Shown here: in pieces, positions 22,088 to 31,542 of the stretch
Layout of the letters: each line of letters opens with the position of its first letter
Numbering within the stretch: the first letter of the stretch is position 1
Program-made: the position numbers and the translations under genes
Notes under the pieces: model-generated
What the model was told of the DNA's origin: nothing
The model's database searches: none
What the model saw: only the letters and a program-made list of their open reading frames with translations
Assembly (NCBI GenBank): GCA_021029095.1
Contig: JAJOHG010000116.1
Coordinates: forward strand, 1 to 64,000
Reading direction: 5' to 3'
Length of the DNA: 64,000 nt
Source of the DNA: Phellopilus nigrolimitatus
Lineage: Eukaryota > Basidiomycota > Agaricomycetes > Hymenochaetales > Hymenochaetaceae

Positions 22088-23101
22088 GATGAAGGTGTGC
22101 TGGAATACAAGTTGAGCCTATGATGAAGTGCAGGAGGGAGTTGACTGTATGTCGTATACGATCGGCCGCACGCTTTTTGAACTCAAAATCCCAGCCACAG
22201 GCCACAGGCCACACGCTGTCACGTGAGCTGATCAGCCACATCTCTGGTTTGGGCCCTTTGCCTTGTGCCTCGTCTTATCAATGCACATCAACGTTTAATC
22301 CTCAAAAAAGGCACATTATTGGAGTTCACAGGCTCACTGCATGGAAAAAGAACGACCACAAGCATCCCGAATTACTAATTGCCATATTAACTCAATTGAG
22401 AGCACATCAACCAAATATAAATTTACTTAAGATTCCTTGTTTGACTAATGCAAGGCGCTGTAAAGCGGTTTAACAGCGGAAGCAAGAAAGGAGCGAATGC
22501 ATGTCTATTCTACAGATTCCGAGCTTGCTTACCTCCACTGAATGCCCGTATTTCAAAATTTGTAAGACATGAATAAGGGCACATAAGCGCTTTGATGCAT
22601 CTTAGTTTAGCAAGCTGAGAATTTTGCTGATAAAGACTGAAGTTAGAATGCGTGGAGCCCTTTGCTATGTGACAGTAGATGAGATGACATGTACACCAAG
22701 GATACTCGCTGTTGTAGTGTTGAATGTTTTCTTATTGTTCGTAGGATCAGGAATTCCTTGCTTGAGATTGCGCCACCGCATCCAAAAAAGGGTTCCAGGA
22801 ACTGGATATCCAGCTCGACGAAATTCTTTGATTCCGGGCGCTCGACTGCTGGATAACATGTCAGCACCTGCTTAGCGTGTCCTGCTTCTATCTCCGGTTT
22901 ACTGGACTTGCTTGGTGAGAACGGGTCTCGCTTAGTCATCTAGCTGCTTAATGCTTCGTCATAACCAAGCACACCATCTATTGACTCAGCAGCCACGGAT
23001 GTACATGTAACTCAAGACTCGTATATAAAGCAGCTTCCTGGTCTCCTTCATTCCCATCTGCCACTTCTACAAGGTCTACAACGCACCGCCCTCATCCCGC
23101 C
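22088..23101. promoter_or_regulatory. Composite divergent region: F1 promoter, gene-X scrap, AsaB-A promoter
   Basis: Three layers are visible. About 22088-22260 matches the upstream region of other F-box copies (GATCGGCCGCACGCTTTTTG, then TCACGTGA). About 22280-22390 resembles the 3' flank of gene X (48900-49050), inverted. About 22390-23101 matches, with many point differences, the upstream region of AsaB-R at 54390-54920. A TATA-like box (GTATATAAAG) lies about 80 bases before the AsaB-A start. Confidence 0.65.
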
Positions 23102-24044
23102 ATGGCCGACACCGTCCAGACCACCTTAAAGTACTTCACTCCGCCTCCTGACGGCGCGAAGCCCTATCAGCTCGTCAACTCCGACCCCACCACCGGCGAG
23201 CGGCAGCGCAACTACTCGCTCGAGGACCACCCGGTCGAGATCGAGAATCTGCGCGGCAAGGAGGACTCCGTCACGCTCGACACCGCCGGCTTCCAGTTCT
23301 TTAAGGCGGAGGCGACGCACAAGACCTTCGCGAACGACGCGGAGGTCGAGAAGGAGTACTACCCGGAGAGCATTGAGCTGCTCAAGCGTCTCACTGGTGC
23401 CAGCCGCGTCGTGCTCTTCGACCACAGTGAGTCCCGCCCAGGCGTGTATTCCTGTACGCTACTTACTGACCGACTCCCCACAGCGATCCGCAGGAACCGC
23501 CCGGGAGAGGTCGACGACGGCCCGCAGAAGCGCCAGCCCGTTTCGCTCGTGCACGTCGACCAGACGCGTCCGTCCGCGATTGCGCGCGTGCACCGGCATC
23601 TCCCGCCCGCGGACGCGCCCGCGCTCCTCAAGAACCGCTTTCAGATTATCAACCTCTGGCGCCCGATTGCGCACCCCGCGCTCGACTTCCCGCTCGCGCT
23701 GTGCGACTACCGCAGTGTCGATCCGAAGCGCGACCTCGTGCCCACGATCCTCCGCTATCCGGACCGCGACGGCGAGACGTTCAGTGTGAAATACAACGCG
23801 GCGTACAAGTGGAAGTATCTGAGGGGCATGGACACGGATGAGGTTGTGCTCATCAAGTGGTACGTTTCATCAGTCATATCGTCTAAAGCAGCTGCTTTAC
23901 TGATGCTTCCGTAGCTTCGACTCGATTGACGATGGAAGCGTCGCTGTGCTCACTCCGCATACCGCGTTCATCGATCCCACGACGCCCCCCGATGCACCTT
24001 TGCGCCAGTCCATCGAGCTTCGCGCTCTGGTCTTCTACGATTAA
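23102..24044 (+). CDS. AsaB/CmcJ-like hydroxylase/desaturase, copy A
   Basis: Three exons (23102-23426, 23484-23859, 23915-24044) give 276 residues. The family, which includes fungal AsaB and relatives of the cephamycin CmcJ protein, are probable non-haem iron oxygenases of secondary metabolism. Visible hallmarks are TAGFQFFKAEATHKTF, HVDQTRPSA (probable metal-binding His132-x-Asp134), INLWRPI, PLALCDYRSV, LVPTILRYPDRDGETFSVKY and TPHTAFIDPTTP with a possible distal His. No signal peptide or membrane segment is present. Two further intact copies (36655-37600; 53449-54389) and one decayed piece (40271-40446) share the intron positions. It lies between F-box F1 and a transposon nest. Substrate unknown. 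Confidence 0.88.
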
Positions 24045-24489
24045 AGTTTAAAGCTAAAGCAGCTTCTTTCTGTGATGGTATACGTGCAGCTATCTTGAGC
24101 TGTTTTGTGTGAATTTGGGCTGTAAATCATAATGGGTAGCAACAAATATAACATGTATTTCAAGATTTGCGTCGACTGCGAGACTCGGAGTCCTATTATG
24201 CTTGAAGCGCTTCGGGTGCACATTGGTAGAAAGAGCCAATCATCTTCTCGTACTTCCTCCATTTCGTTACATCTTCGACCGCAAGAGGTCTCTCGTCTCT
24301 CACGCCTCCTCGAGCGGGAGCCGCTTCAAGCCCATCCCCTCCGCTGAACGGGAGTCGACATCGCCCTGAACACCCGCCGCTAAGTTTTTTCCTGCGTTAC
24401 AAGTCATCTCGTGTTCGGCTAAATATTGCCTAGCTAACACATGTTTGTGACACATCATGTTCCTGTTCGTGTCGCTCACTGCAACCACT
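24045..24489. other. AsaB-A 3' flank
   Basis: No gene is supported. The first ~90 bases (including GCAGCTTCTTTCTGTG) resemble the flank after the decayed AsaB piece at 40447, pointing to shared ancestry of the two loci. Confidence 0.5.
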
Positions 24490-24573
24490 TACAGTCGAAC
24501 TTCTGCTAATGCATACTCCTCGTGCTGCATAACCTCCCAAAATGCATAGACTTTAGCTTCCACCGAGTTGGTA

Positions 24574-25281
24574 CAGTCAAACTTCCCATACTGCATAGGG
24601 TTCGGTGGAAGGGTCTGGCTATGCATTTTCAGAGGTTATGCAGTAAGAGAAACCCACAAACTAGTACGTAATTGAAACATTGGTTAAAAGTGATGTAAGA
24701 TAGCAGAAGGCATAACAACGAAAAGTGAATATAAATTGATTTTAAGGATTTCCTAAGCCAAAAAGAATAGGCTGATACCTGGCTGCTTCAAATTGGCCAC
24801 CTGATCCATCTGTAGCTTCCATCTGAGCTTGTGAAGACAGCTGCGAGCCTGTTAAATCTCGGGCTTGCAATAGTACACATCGAGCCTCGAGGTCTGTTAT
24901 AGCTTGGCATGCAATAGGTGGCGACATTACCAGCAGCTCATCAACTAGCCCATCAACCATGTTGATACGGGCCTGCTCTATGATTTTTGGTCGGTCCATT
25001 ACTCCATAATGTTCTCTGTGTCAATGTGCAAAATGTTGTTGACAGAGACGGAGACGGTTTGAGACCATACAGGAGTAAAACACAAAGCAAATCACAAGTG
25101 AAATGACCTCGCATACTGCATATTGTAAGTAAATTTTCCCATTTGCATATGCAATATGCATTATTATTTTTATGCATTATCTTATAGGTATTTTCTAACT
25201 ACCAACTTGGTGGAGCCTTTGGTCTATGCATTTCGGGAGGTTATGCATTATGAGAAGGATTCATTATGGGAAGTTTGACTG
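24574..25281. mobile_element. Nested relative of the outer element, inverted, 708 bp
   Basis: Terminal inverted repeats start CAGTCAAACTTCCCATA, with TA at both sides (24572-24573 and 25282-25283). Its left end matches the right end of the outer element and vice versa, so it is a related copy in opposite orientation. It contains its own version of the sequence it interrupted: bases 25155-25215, reverse-complemented, read straight through CCACC(A/G)AGTTGGTAGTTAG. A minus-strand frame (24742-24999, 85 codons) could be a transposase remnant; I do not recognise it. Confidence 0.8.
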
Positions 25282-26299
25282 TAGTTAGAAAATACCTATA
25301 AGATAATGCATAAAATTCATATTACATAATGCATACCTGTATGCAGTCCTTTTAAAGGGGATATGCATTATGTGAGGTGTCTTACTTGCACGGAATTGGG
25401 TGTTTGACAGACACATTTTGCATTCTTGCATGTCTTCATGACAATGCATTTTCAACATAACCTCAGGAGCAGCTCAGCAAGAGCTTTTTTATCCAAAGCC
25501 AGTGTTTCAGCAGGCTCATAGTCATTTTTACAAATTTAGGTTGCAACTATAGGCCAAGCAGATGGCAAGCTTGAAGCAACCGCATATCAGGTATTTTTTC
25601 ACTGCTAGAACTCTATCAGAAATCCACACAGTAATAATACTGCTGAAAAGTGTGGCATCACAGCGGATGTCCAAAATCATTCCCACACCCATAATTATAA
25701 GTAGGGCATACCACGAGTCCTTGATACCCGTGGGTACCCGTGACCCGACCCGGACTGCAGATCCGTATTCACGGATCACCCGTCAACGGGTGATCCGTGG
25801 GAAACGGATTGTTGCGGGTCCGGGTCGAGGATTTGCACTTTTTCAATACCCGCGGGTAGTTCATAAGTATTTAGACCAATGAGTTTTTTCAAACAGAATA
25901 CTGTGTAGAGTGCAGGTCCAAATTTATACAATGATATGAAGCTACAATTAATCTAGTCTAACTCTATATATAAAGTTCCTCGAGCAGCTACGCGTACATC
26001 TACATCTGCATGCGGAACTGCTCCTGCACGACATTGGGATCATACACGGACGCGGACACAATGCACGCAGAAGCCGGAGCCACGGGGTAGACAAACCCAC
26101 GGCGGATGTGCAAGAAGGGATACGGGTATGGGGTGCCCGGCGGCACGGGGCTGTATGGCGGTCTGCCTCCTATGGAGGCGCTGTTATTGTTGTGTGCACG
26201 CCATTGGGATGTTGGAAGGGCATCGGTGCAGAGGTCTGGCTGTGCGGCGTCGGCGGTATGGGCGCATCGGGCCCCGCGTGCAGGTGCTGCGTGGACAGG

Positions 26300-27040
26300 A
26301 ACGGCGGGGACGGCGGCGCAGGCGGCAGGGGCGGCATGAACTACTGCATGTACGCCGCCTCGTCGAAGAATTCGAGCTCCTCTGCGTAGTTATGGTAGAA
26401 GTCCGGGATCCAGTTTGGGTACGAGCTGCGATATTCGGTGCGCGAGAACGGCGGCAGGGGCGGCAGGTAGATCGGCGGAAGCTGCACCTGGGGGTAAAAA
26501 GCCGCCGGAGGCCCATTAGAAGGCATATCGGGTTGTTGCAGCTTCTTGAGTGTGTGCTGGAAGTCGGCGGAGTTGAAGCTCTTGCTGCCCGCCTCGGCGC
26601 CAGACTTGACGCTCTTGTCTGACTGCATGACTTCGTGGATCCCGCGCGCCACATGTTCCTGCTCGAAAAGCATGCTCGACGGCAAGCGCGGGGTGTGTGA
26701 GTTTTCGCCCTCCGTCGGGTCGCCCTCGAGCGCCTGCGAACTGTCGTCATTATTGGCGACGATCGTCGTCGCCAAGGTCGACGAGCGTGCCCTCGGCGTC
26801 GTGCTCGAGGTCCTTTGTCGGGTCCAGGTCGGAGGACGGTGTCGGCAATGCGGCGCTCGCACACTGACGCGGGGCCGCCTGTTGTTGCTGTTTCTGCTCG
26901 TACTCGTCTGGCTCCTCCTGCACGGGCAGCGAGCGATCGAGCGTGCGCGTCTTCGTCGCGCGGCGACAGCACGCTCTGGAATGCAGGCGACGCGTTGGAC
27001 GTCTTGCAGATCGAATAAAAGACGACGTTGTGTGTGCTCC
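26300..27040 (-). pseudogene. Third captured coding fragment, unidentified
   Basis: Beyond the CPSase piece, GC-rich sequence keeps long open minus-strand frames. One part reads ICKTSNASPAFQSVLSPRDED and an acidic Gln-rich stretch; another reads LFEQEHVARGIHEVMQSDKSV, ADFQHTLKKLQQPDMPSNGPP and PNWIPDFYHNYAEELEFFDEAAYMQ before a stop. Composition and codon use look like coding sequence unlike the AT-rich transposon body. I do not recognise the source gene. Whether the frame near the end is translated is unknown. Confidence 0.45.
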
Positions 27041-27796
27041 GCATTGTACGTTGTGTACAAGTAGTTTGTGTGTGCTGGAAACTTGGCTGCAAGCGTGTCG
27101 ATGCACTTGACAAACGGCACCACGCCGAGCGCCTTGCGGTACGTGCTCACATCACCCTCACTCGCCGAAACCAACTCTGCAATTCGGGTGTCGGGACAGC
27201 CCATCCGCTTCGCCTGCTTCATCAGGTCGTGCGAGATCGCAGAGGGAGCCGGCGTCCTTGAGCGCGTGGTGCGTGTTTACGATATTCTCAAATTTATATA
27301 AGAACCACTTGTCAATCTTGGTTAGCTCGTGAATCATCTCAACCGTGTATCGCTTATCGAAGAAGGCGTATGCGATTACGAAGAGACGCGTGTCTGTAGG
27401 GTGGCTGAGTGCGTAATCGAGGTCCTCCGGCTTCGCATAGGCTTCGAATCCAGCATAGCGCGGGTCAATCTGGCGAATAGCCTGCTGAAGAGATTCTTCG
27501 AACGTGCGGCCGATAGCCATGACCTCTTCCACGCTCTTCATCGCCGATCCGACCTTGCGGTCAACCTGCGACGTGAACTTTGCGAGGTCCCACTTCGGGA
27601 TCTTTGTCACGATATAGTCCAGAGACGGTTCGAAACGCCGTCGTCGTCTTCGTGACTGCATTTGGCAGCTCTGGAAGCGTGTGACCTAGCGCAATCTTGG
27701 CAGCTGTGTATGCGAGCGGGTAGCCAGTAGCTTTAGACGCGAGCGCACTGGAACGACTCAAGCGTGCGTTGACCTCGATGACGCAGTACTCCTTGC
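27041..27796 (-). pseudogene. Captured carbamoyl-phosphate synthase large-subunit fragment
   Basis: The fragment encodes [99 protein letters not shown], and then, in another frame, KRMGCPDTRIAELV and HTNYLYTTYNA. These follow the order of the first synthetase half of CPSase. The [12 protein letters not shown] motif suits the arginine-pathway subunit (Cpa2) better than Ura2. At least two frame breaks (near 27630 and 27240) rule out function. Confidence 0.85.
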
Positions 27797-28240
27797 CAGT
27801 CGATGGTGGAGCGGATGGCTTCTTGAGCTGCCTTGAGACCCACCAGTCGCTCTTGGGGTCGAAAGGACAGATCGCAATCGCGCTGATAGACAGATAGCTC
27901 AGCATCGTTATCTAGTGCAATGCATGTCACAAACACGCATCGCGCACTGCTCGTGACCACGAACTTGTCCTCATGCGGACTCCAGCGAACATAGGTCGCA
28001 GTGTGGTCGGTTTCCAGACCATGTGCGCCGTGAGCGGGTCGGGAGACGTAAGCATTTCGATCCTGCGACGCAGTGACGATGTGGTTCGAGTTCGGCGCCC
28101 AGTCGATCGACGTGATCACCTTGTCGTGCTGTGTCGAGCGGTGAGTCTGAGTGAGGAGACTGGGGAGCTCGGTGACAGCACGCACACAACAAAGCGTGAG
28201 AACGCGGGCGGGTGCCCGCTCGATATCTCCTAACATCGTT
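27797..28240 (-). pseudogene. Captured ARPC1 (Arp2/3 subunit, WD40) fragment
   Basis: Reading on the minus strand, HDKVITSIDWAPNSNHIVTASQDRNAYV, ATYVRWSPHEDKFVVTSSARC and [18 protein letters not shown] match the N-terminal WD repeats of ARPC1/Arc40, the beta-propeller subunit of the Arp2/3 actin-nucleating complex. Frame changes between the blocks, and missing exon parts, show it cannot make the protein. It ends abruptly at IDW near 27797, where carbamoyl-phosphate synthase sequence begins. Intron-like joins between the blocks suggest a genomic, not cDNA, origin. Confidence 0.85.
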
Positions 28241-28668
28241 TTTCAACAACATATATTATAACAAATTGTATTTAATTGATTTAAGACCCGCAGGGAGCCG
28301 TGAACTAACCGTCGACCCGCTTGACCTGCACCCGCGGGTTTCTGAGGACCCGCGAATCCGTGTCTGTACGGGTCCGGGTCAAGGCGGGTCCGGGTCGAGA
28401 AATTTTCGTCACAGGTGACCCGCCAACGGGTCCGGGTCAACCCACGGGTGGACTCGTGGTGAGCCCTAATTATAAGTTTCTAACAAACTCGTCTTTCATT
28501 TGTGTTTTGTGCTCACTCGGAGTCACTCCTTTCCCTAGTAATTCACGCCACTATAGCCTATGAATAAATTACGTACTAATTTGTGTATTTCTCGTAGTGC
28601 ATAACCTCTCGTAATGCATACAAAACCCTTCCACCGACCTCTATGCATTAGCAGAAGTTCGACTGTAC

Positions 28669-29045
28669 TTAGCTACTCGACTTGCTTGTAGACTTCCTCG
28701 TTTCCTCTTATTTTGCTCTCTTTGATGCCTGAATTTGAACAGTACAAGGCTGACCACTTCCAGGTGGAACATAAACAGGGACTACGGCAGGAGCATGAAA
28801 GCTAAAGTCAATATCTTTCATGCGGATATGGGTTTTGTATATACGAGACAGTATTTTGCGCCTCCGGAGGGCTTTACAAAACAGGTACGTTGCGGAGCTC
28901 TCATGACCAAATTAAATCGAGACGTCGCCCTTCTTCCTGCGTCACGGGCAATCTCCGATGATGTCTCCGGTTTATTCGTGCGTTGCAAGTGCTTGTAGCC
29001 ACCCTCGCTAACCCCATGACCGGAGCCACCTCGATAAAGCAAGAA
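28669..29045. other. F2 3' flank
   Basis: No gene is supported. The part next to 29046 (GTGCGTTGCAAG...CCCCATGACCGGAGCC) corresponds to the conserved 3' flank of the other F-box genes. Confidence 0.5.
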
Positions 29046-30446
29046 CTAATCCCGCTCCTCTAGAATAATATCCACGCAGCGTAACTCAGGGAGTATACTC
29101 AGACGCTGGCGGACCGACGCATCCACAGGATCCAGAACCCCACGCAAGTAATCCCCGATATCAATTCGTCGCACAACCACGTTCTCCAGGTGTGGCGCTG
29201 CGCGCAGAATGCTCAAAATGCAGTCGTCATTTACGCGAGGTGATTTGGCAACATCAGGCGCAGTTGCAGTGTGCGCAAAGATGAGCTTAGTCAGCGGCGC
29301 TTGTGAGCGAAGCAGGAGAGCTTCGATGCCCGCCCATGCGCCGGGTAGCTCTGCGTCTAATTCGAACTCCAGAAGAACAACTCCTGGAAGCTCAAAATTA
29401 TCCAGTATATGGTGTGCCGATCCTGGAAGCGCGAGTCTGAATTGCACTTCTTGAAGGGTCTGCAAACGCAGATCTGTCTTAGCCAATTCAATCGTCGATG
29501 ATTGCGAGGAGATTTCTACACAGCAAGTCAGTTTCCTCAGATGCGGGGAAAGGCGGAGGATATTCTCCAAATTGATCCATTGCTGTGAGACTTCAAGGAT
29601 AGTCCCAAAGAGGATAGCAAGCAAGGTGACAAATTGTGTTTGAACTTGGATCTGCAGAGGGTACCTAACGACTTTGGAATATTGAAGCTCTGCAAGGTCG
29701 GGCATGCTTTCTTTGCCTATATCAACACTCAAGTTATAAAAGCCCGACAAATGCAGAAACTTAAGTCTGGGCATATCCTTCATGCATATGTCCTCTGTGT
29801 CCTCCTGGACATATCCCGAAGGCCTAGGGAAGAGTATGGATGCATGGAGATGCTCTAACCGACTTCCATGTTTAAGGATGGTCTCGTTGATGATAGAGAG
29901 TATAATCCGGTAGTTCTCCAAGCTGCACGTAAGCCCGTTGGCGAGGACAGTCCATGTCGTGATGATGACCTTCAAATTTGCGTTCTTTGACCTGTCGAGA
30001 AAACGGTTCCACCACTTTTCCACCAGCACCAGATTCACAATGTCGTGCTCAGCTGTACGAAGGGATGTCCCGTCGAAGAAAGAGCCATTCAAAATGATTC
30101 CAAAGCTTGCCCACAGGCGAGAAAATGACAAAGAGACGAGTCTCCACTGGTGGTTGACTTGAGACACGGCCACGGGCGCCACTCTCGTGAATGAGACGAC
30201 GCCAAGATCGGTGTCCGTGAAGTATGAGAAGATCAGCAGTATTATCTCGGAAATAGCGAGGGCTCTATGAGAGAGAGATGGAGCTGCCTTGTAGTGGGTC
30301 TGGATGAGAGTGCTCTCATCCCCCATTGAAGACTGGGATGAAGGAGAGGCGGACTCGATGTTCGGATACTCTTCAAGTCTGGGACGAACATGCCGTTCAT
30401 GGTCCTCCGCAGTATTGCTAATATTGCTGTTGATTCTAGATGGCAT
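29046..30446 (-). CDS. F-box/LRR-like protein F2
   Basis: A single exon of 466 residues. The F-box-like segment (HRALAISEIILLIFSYFTDTDLGVVSF) and Ser-rich leader are almost identical to F1, while the central leucine-rich part has diverged (MPRLKFLHLSGF, MPDLAELQY). The C-terminus ends CVDIILEERD, shorter and different from the EAAQIELA/EATQIGLA ends of its paralogues, so a local frame or sequence change truncated the conserved tail. It lies beyond the transposon nest in the same orientation as F1. Confidence 0.83.
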   Translation of the reverse strand: MPSRINSNISNTAEDHERHVRPRLEEYPNIESASPSSQSSMGDESTLIQTHYKAAPSLSHRALAISEIILLIFSYFTDTDLGVVSFTRVAPVAVSQVNHQWRLVSLSFSRLWASFGIILNGSFFDGTSLRTAEHDIVNLVLVEKWWNRFLDRSKNANLKVIITTWTVLANGLTCSLENYRIILSIINETILKHGSRLEHLHASILFPRPSGYVQEDTEDICMKDMPRLKFLHLSGFYNLSVDIGKESMPDLAELQYSKVVRYPLQIQVQTQFVTLLAILFGTILEVSQQWINLENILRLSPHLRKLTCCVEISSQSSTIELAKTDLRLQTLQEVQFRLALPGSAHHILDNFELPGVVLLEFELDAELPGAWAGIEALLLRSQAPLTKLIFAHTATAPDVAKSPRVNDDCILSILRAAPHLENVVVRRIDIGDYLRGVLDPVDASVRQRLSILPELRCVDIILEERD

Positions 30447-31109
30447 GATGAAGGTTTTCTACAGGATAAGTTGCGCCTATGCCGAAGTGCAGGTGTGCGT
30501 TGACGGTATGTCGCATACGATCGGCCGCACACCTTTTGATCAGCCACATGCCACAAACTCTCACGTGACTTGACCAGCCACATCCTCTGTATCGATGCAC
30601 ATCAACGTTTACATGGTATCGAAGCTCACAGGCTCGCTGCGCAGACAAATATGGACCCAAGAATCCTGAACTACTGGTGCCAAAGTATCTAACTCACTCG
30701 AAAGTAGGAGGCCCCTTTTACTTTTGGCAAACGTAGTCTTGATATATGAGATTGAGAGCAGCTGACACATATAACAAGAACAATCACTCTAAGTTGCGGG
30801 CTACTATAGTTAATCTGCTCATCGTTGCTTGTAGAATATGTTAAATTACTGTAGGAGCCCCTGCTTGAGAGGAGCTGACTTGTAACCGCGGAAATGCCTG
30901 ATGCGATGCGTTTTATTATTGTACACTTGAAACACCATTAAAAATACTAAGTTCAAATGTAGATTTGCCGACCTGACTGTTTGCGATGATAGGAACTTGA
31001 AAGCAGAAAGAGTGCTTCGAGTTATCCATCATACACTTGCTTATGAGTATGTATTTCATGAGATTCGCGTCCCCGCGAATCATGACATCATCGCTAAGAA
31101 ACTATTCGA

Positions 31110-31315
31110 GGGGGGGGGGGGGGCGGCATCGGCGACCGCACGCAGGACAGCGCGCGCCTCGGCGAGCGGGACGTCGAGGAGCCGAGCGCGGGGCACCAGT
31201 GCGGGAGCAGCGGCGGGTACGCGCCGGCGCCGGGGCAGGGGCTGCAACTGTGGCTCGATCACGTGAGGACATTAGACGACGCGACTGCGCGTCCACAACG
31301 CGATATAGACTAATA
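31110..31315 (+). pseudogene. Truncated copy of the 4411-4746 gene joined to a FunK1-promoter scrap
   Basis: After a run of 14 G (31110-31123), the plus strand encodes GDRTQDSARLGERDVEEPSAG and SSGGYAPAPGQGLQL, matching the middle of the protein at 4411-4746. From about 31253 it continues into a ~55-base piece (TCACGTGAGGACATTAGACG) matching the FunK1 copy 1 upstream region near 3885-3940. Gene order and orientation are the same as at 4.7-3.9 kb, with about 500 bases missing between, so this is a remnant of a duplicated locus. It has no start codon. The 30447-31109 stretch before it has no gene; its first part is the F2 upstream region. Confidence 0.7.
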
Positions 31316-31542
31316 GGAGATATATGACTCTGGAAATCATGATATGGAGAGACATGGCTGTCAGTTTTATTTTGAACATTCCGCCGTTCCCAGTATTTTG
31401 CATACACATGAGAGGAAAATTCATTTCTAAATCAGTCAACACTTCGCATTTCTTCCTTCTCCATTCGTCAATCTCCGACGACATTTCCAATCCAATCGTG
31501 CGTTGCAACCCTTCGCTATCCACATGGTCGGAGCCAGCTTGA

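Larger units (their letters stand above)
25702..28468. mobile_element. Non-autonomous hAT element carrying captured gene pieces (Pack-hAT)
   Basis: Termini are inverted repeats: left TAGGGCATACCACGAGTCC, right (reverse complement) TAGGGCTCACCACGAGTCC, both followed by ACCCGTGGGT. A perfect 8-base target duplication, ATTATAAG, flanks the element (25694-25701 and 28469-28476), the length typical of hAT transposons. Both subterminal regions (to about 25860 and from about 28285) are dense in GGGTCCGGGTC/GACCCG repeats, also typical of hAT. The 2767-base element has no transposase. Its interior holds fragments of at least two host genes, listed separately, on the minus strand. Confidence 0.92.
24492..28665. 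mobile_element. Outer TA-inserting (pogo/Tigger-like) element hosting two further insertions
   Basis: The ends are inverted repeats starting CAGTCGAACTTCTGCTAATG, continuing to ATGCATA, with further subterminal TGCATAACCTC blocks. TA flanks both ends (24490-24491 and 28666-28667). Total span is 4174 bases, but about 3.5 kb of that is two nested insertions (24574-25281 and 25702-28468). The remaining body is AT-rich, with no transposase I can recognise. The TA target and CAGT-type termini fit Tc1/mariner-pogo elements. Confidence 0.8.

Noticed and set aside
25730..25860. GGGTACCC/GACCCG repeats as telomeric or regulatory repeats
   Set aside because: They are subterminal repeats of the hAT element, mirrored at 28285-28468, with inverted ends and a target duplication.
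26184..27113. 309-codon minus-strand Arg-rich frame
   Set aside because: It overlaps a more protein-like frame of the third captured fragment and reads as its shifted version.
27041..28240. Functional ARPC1 or CPA2 gene
   Set aside because: Both are partial, fused to each other and frame-broken inside a transposon.
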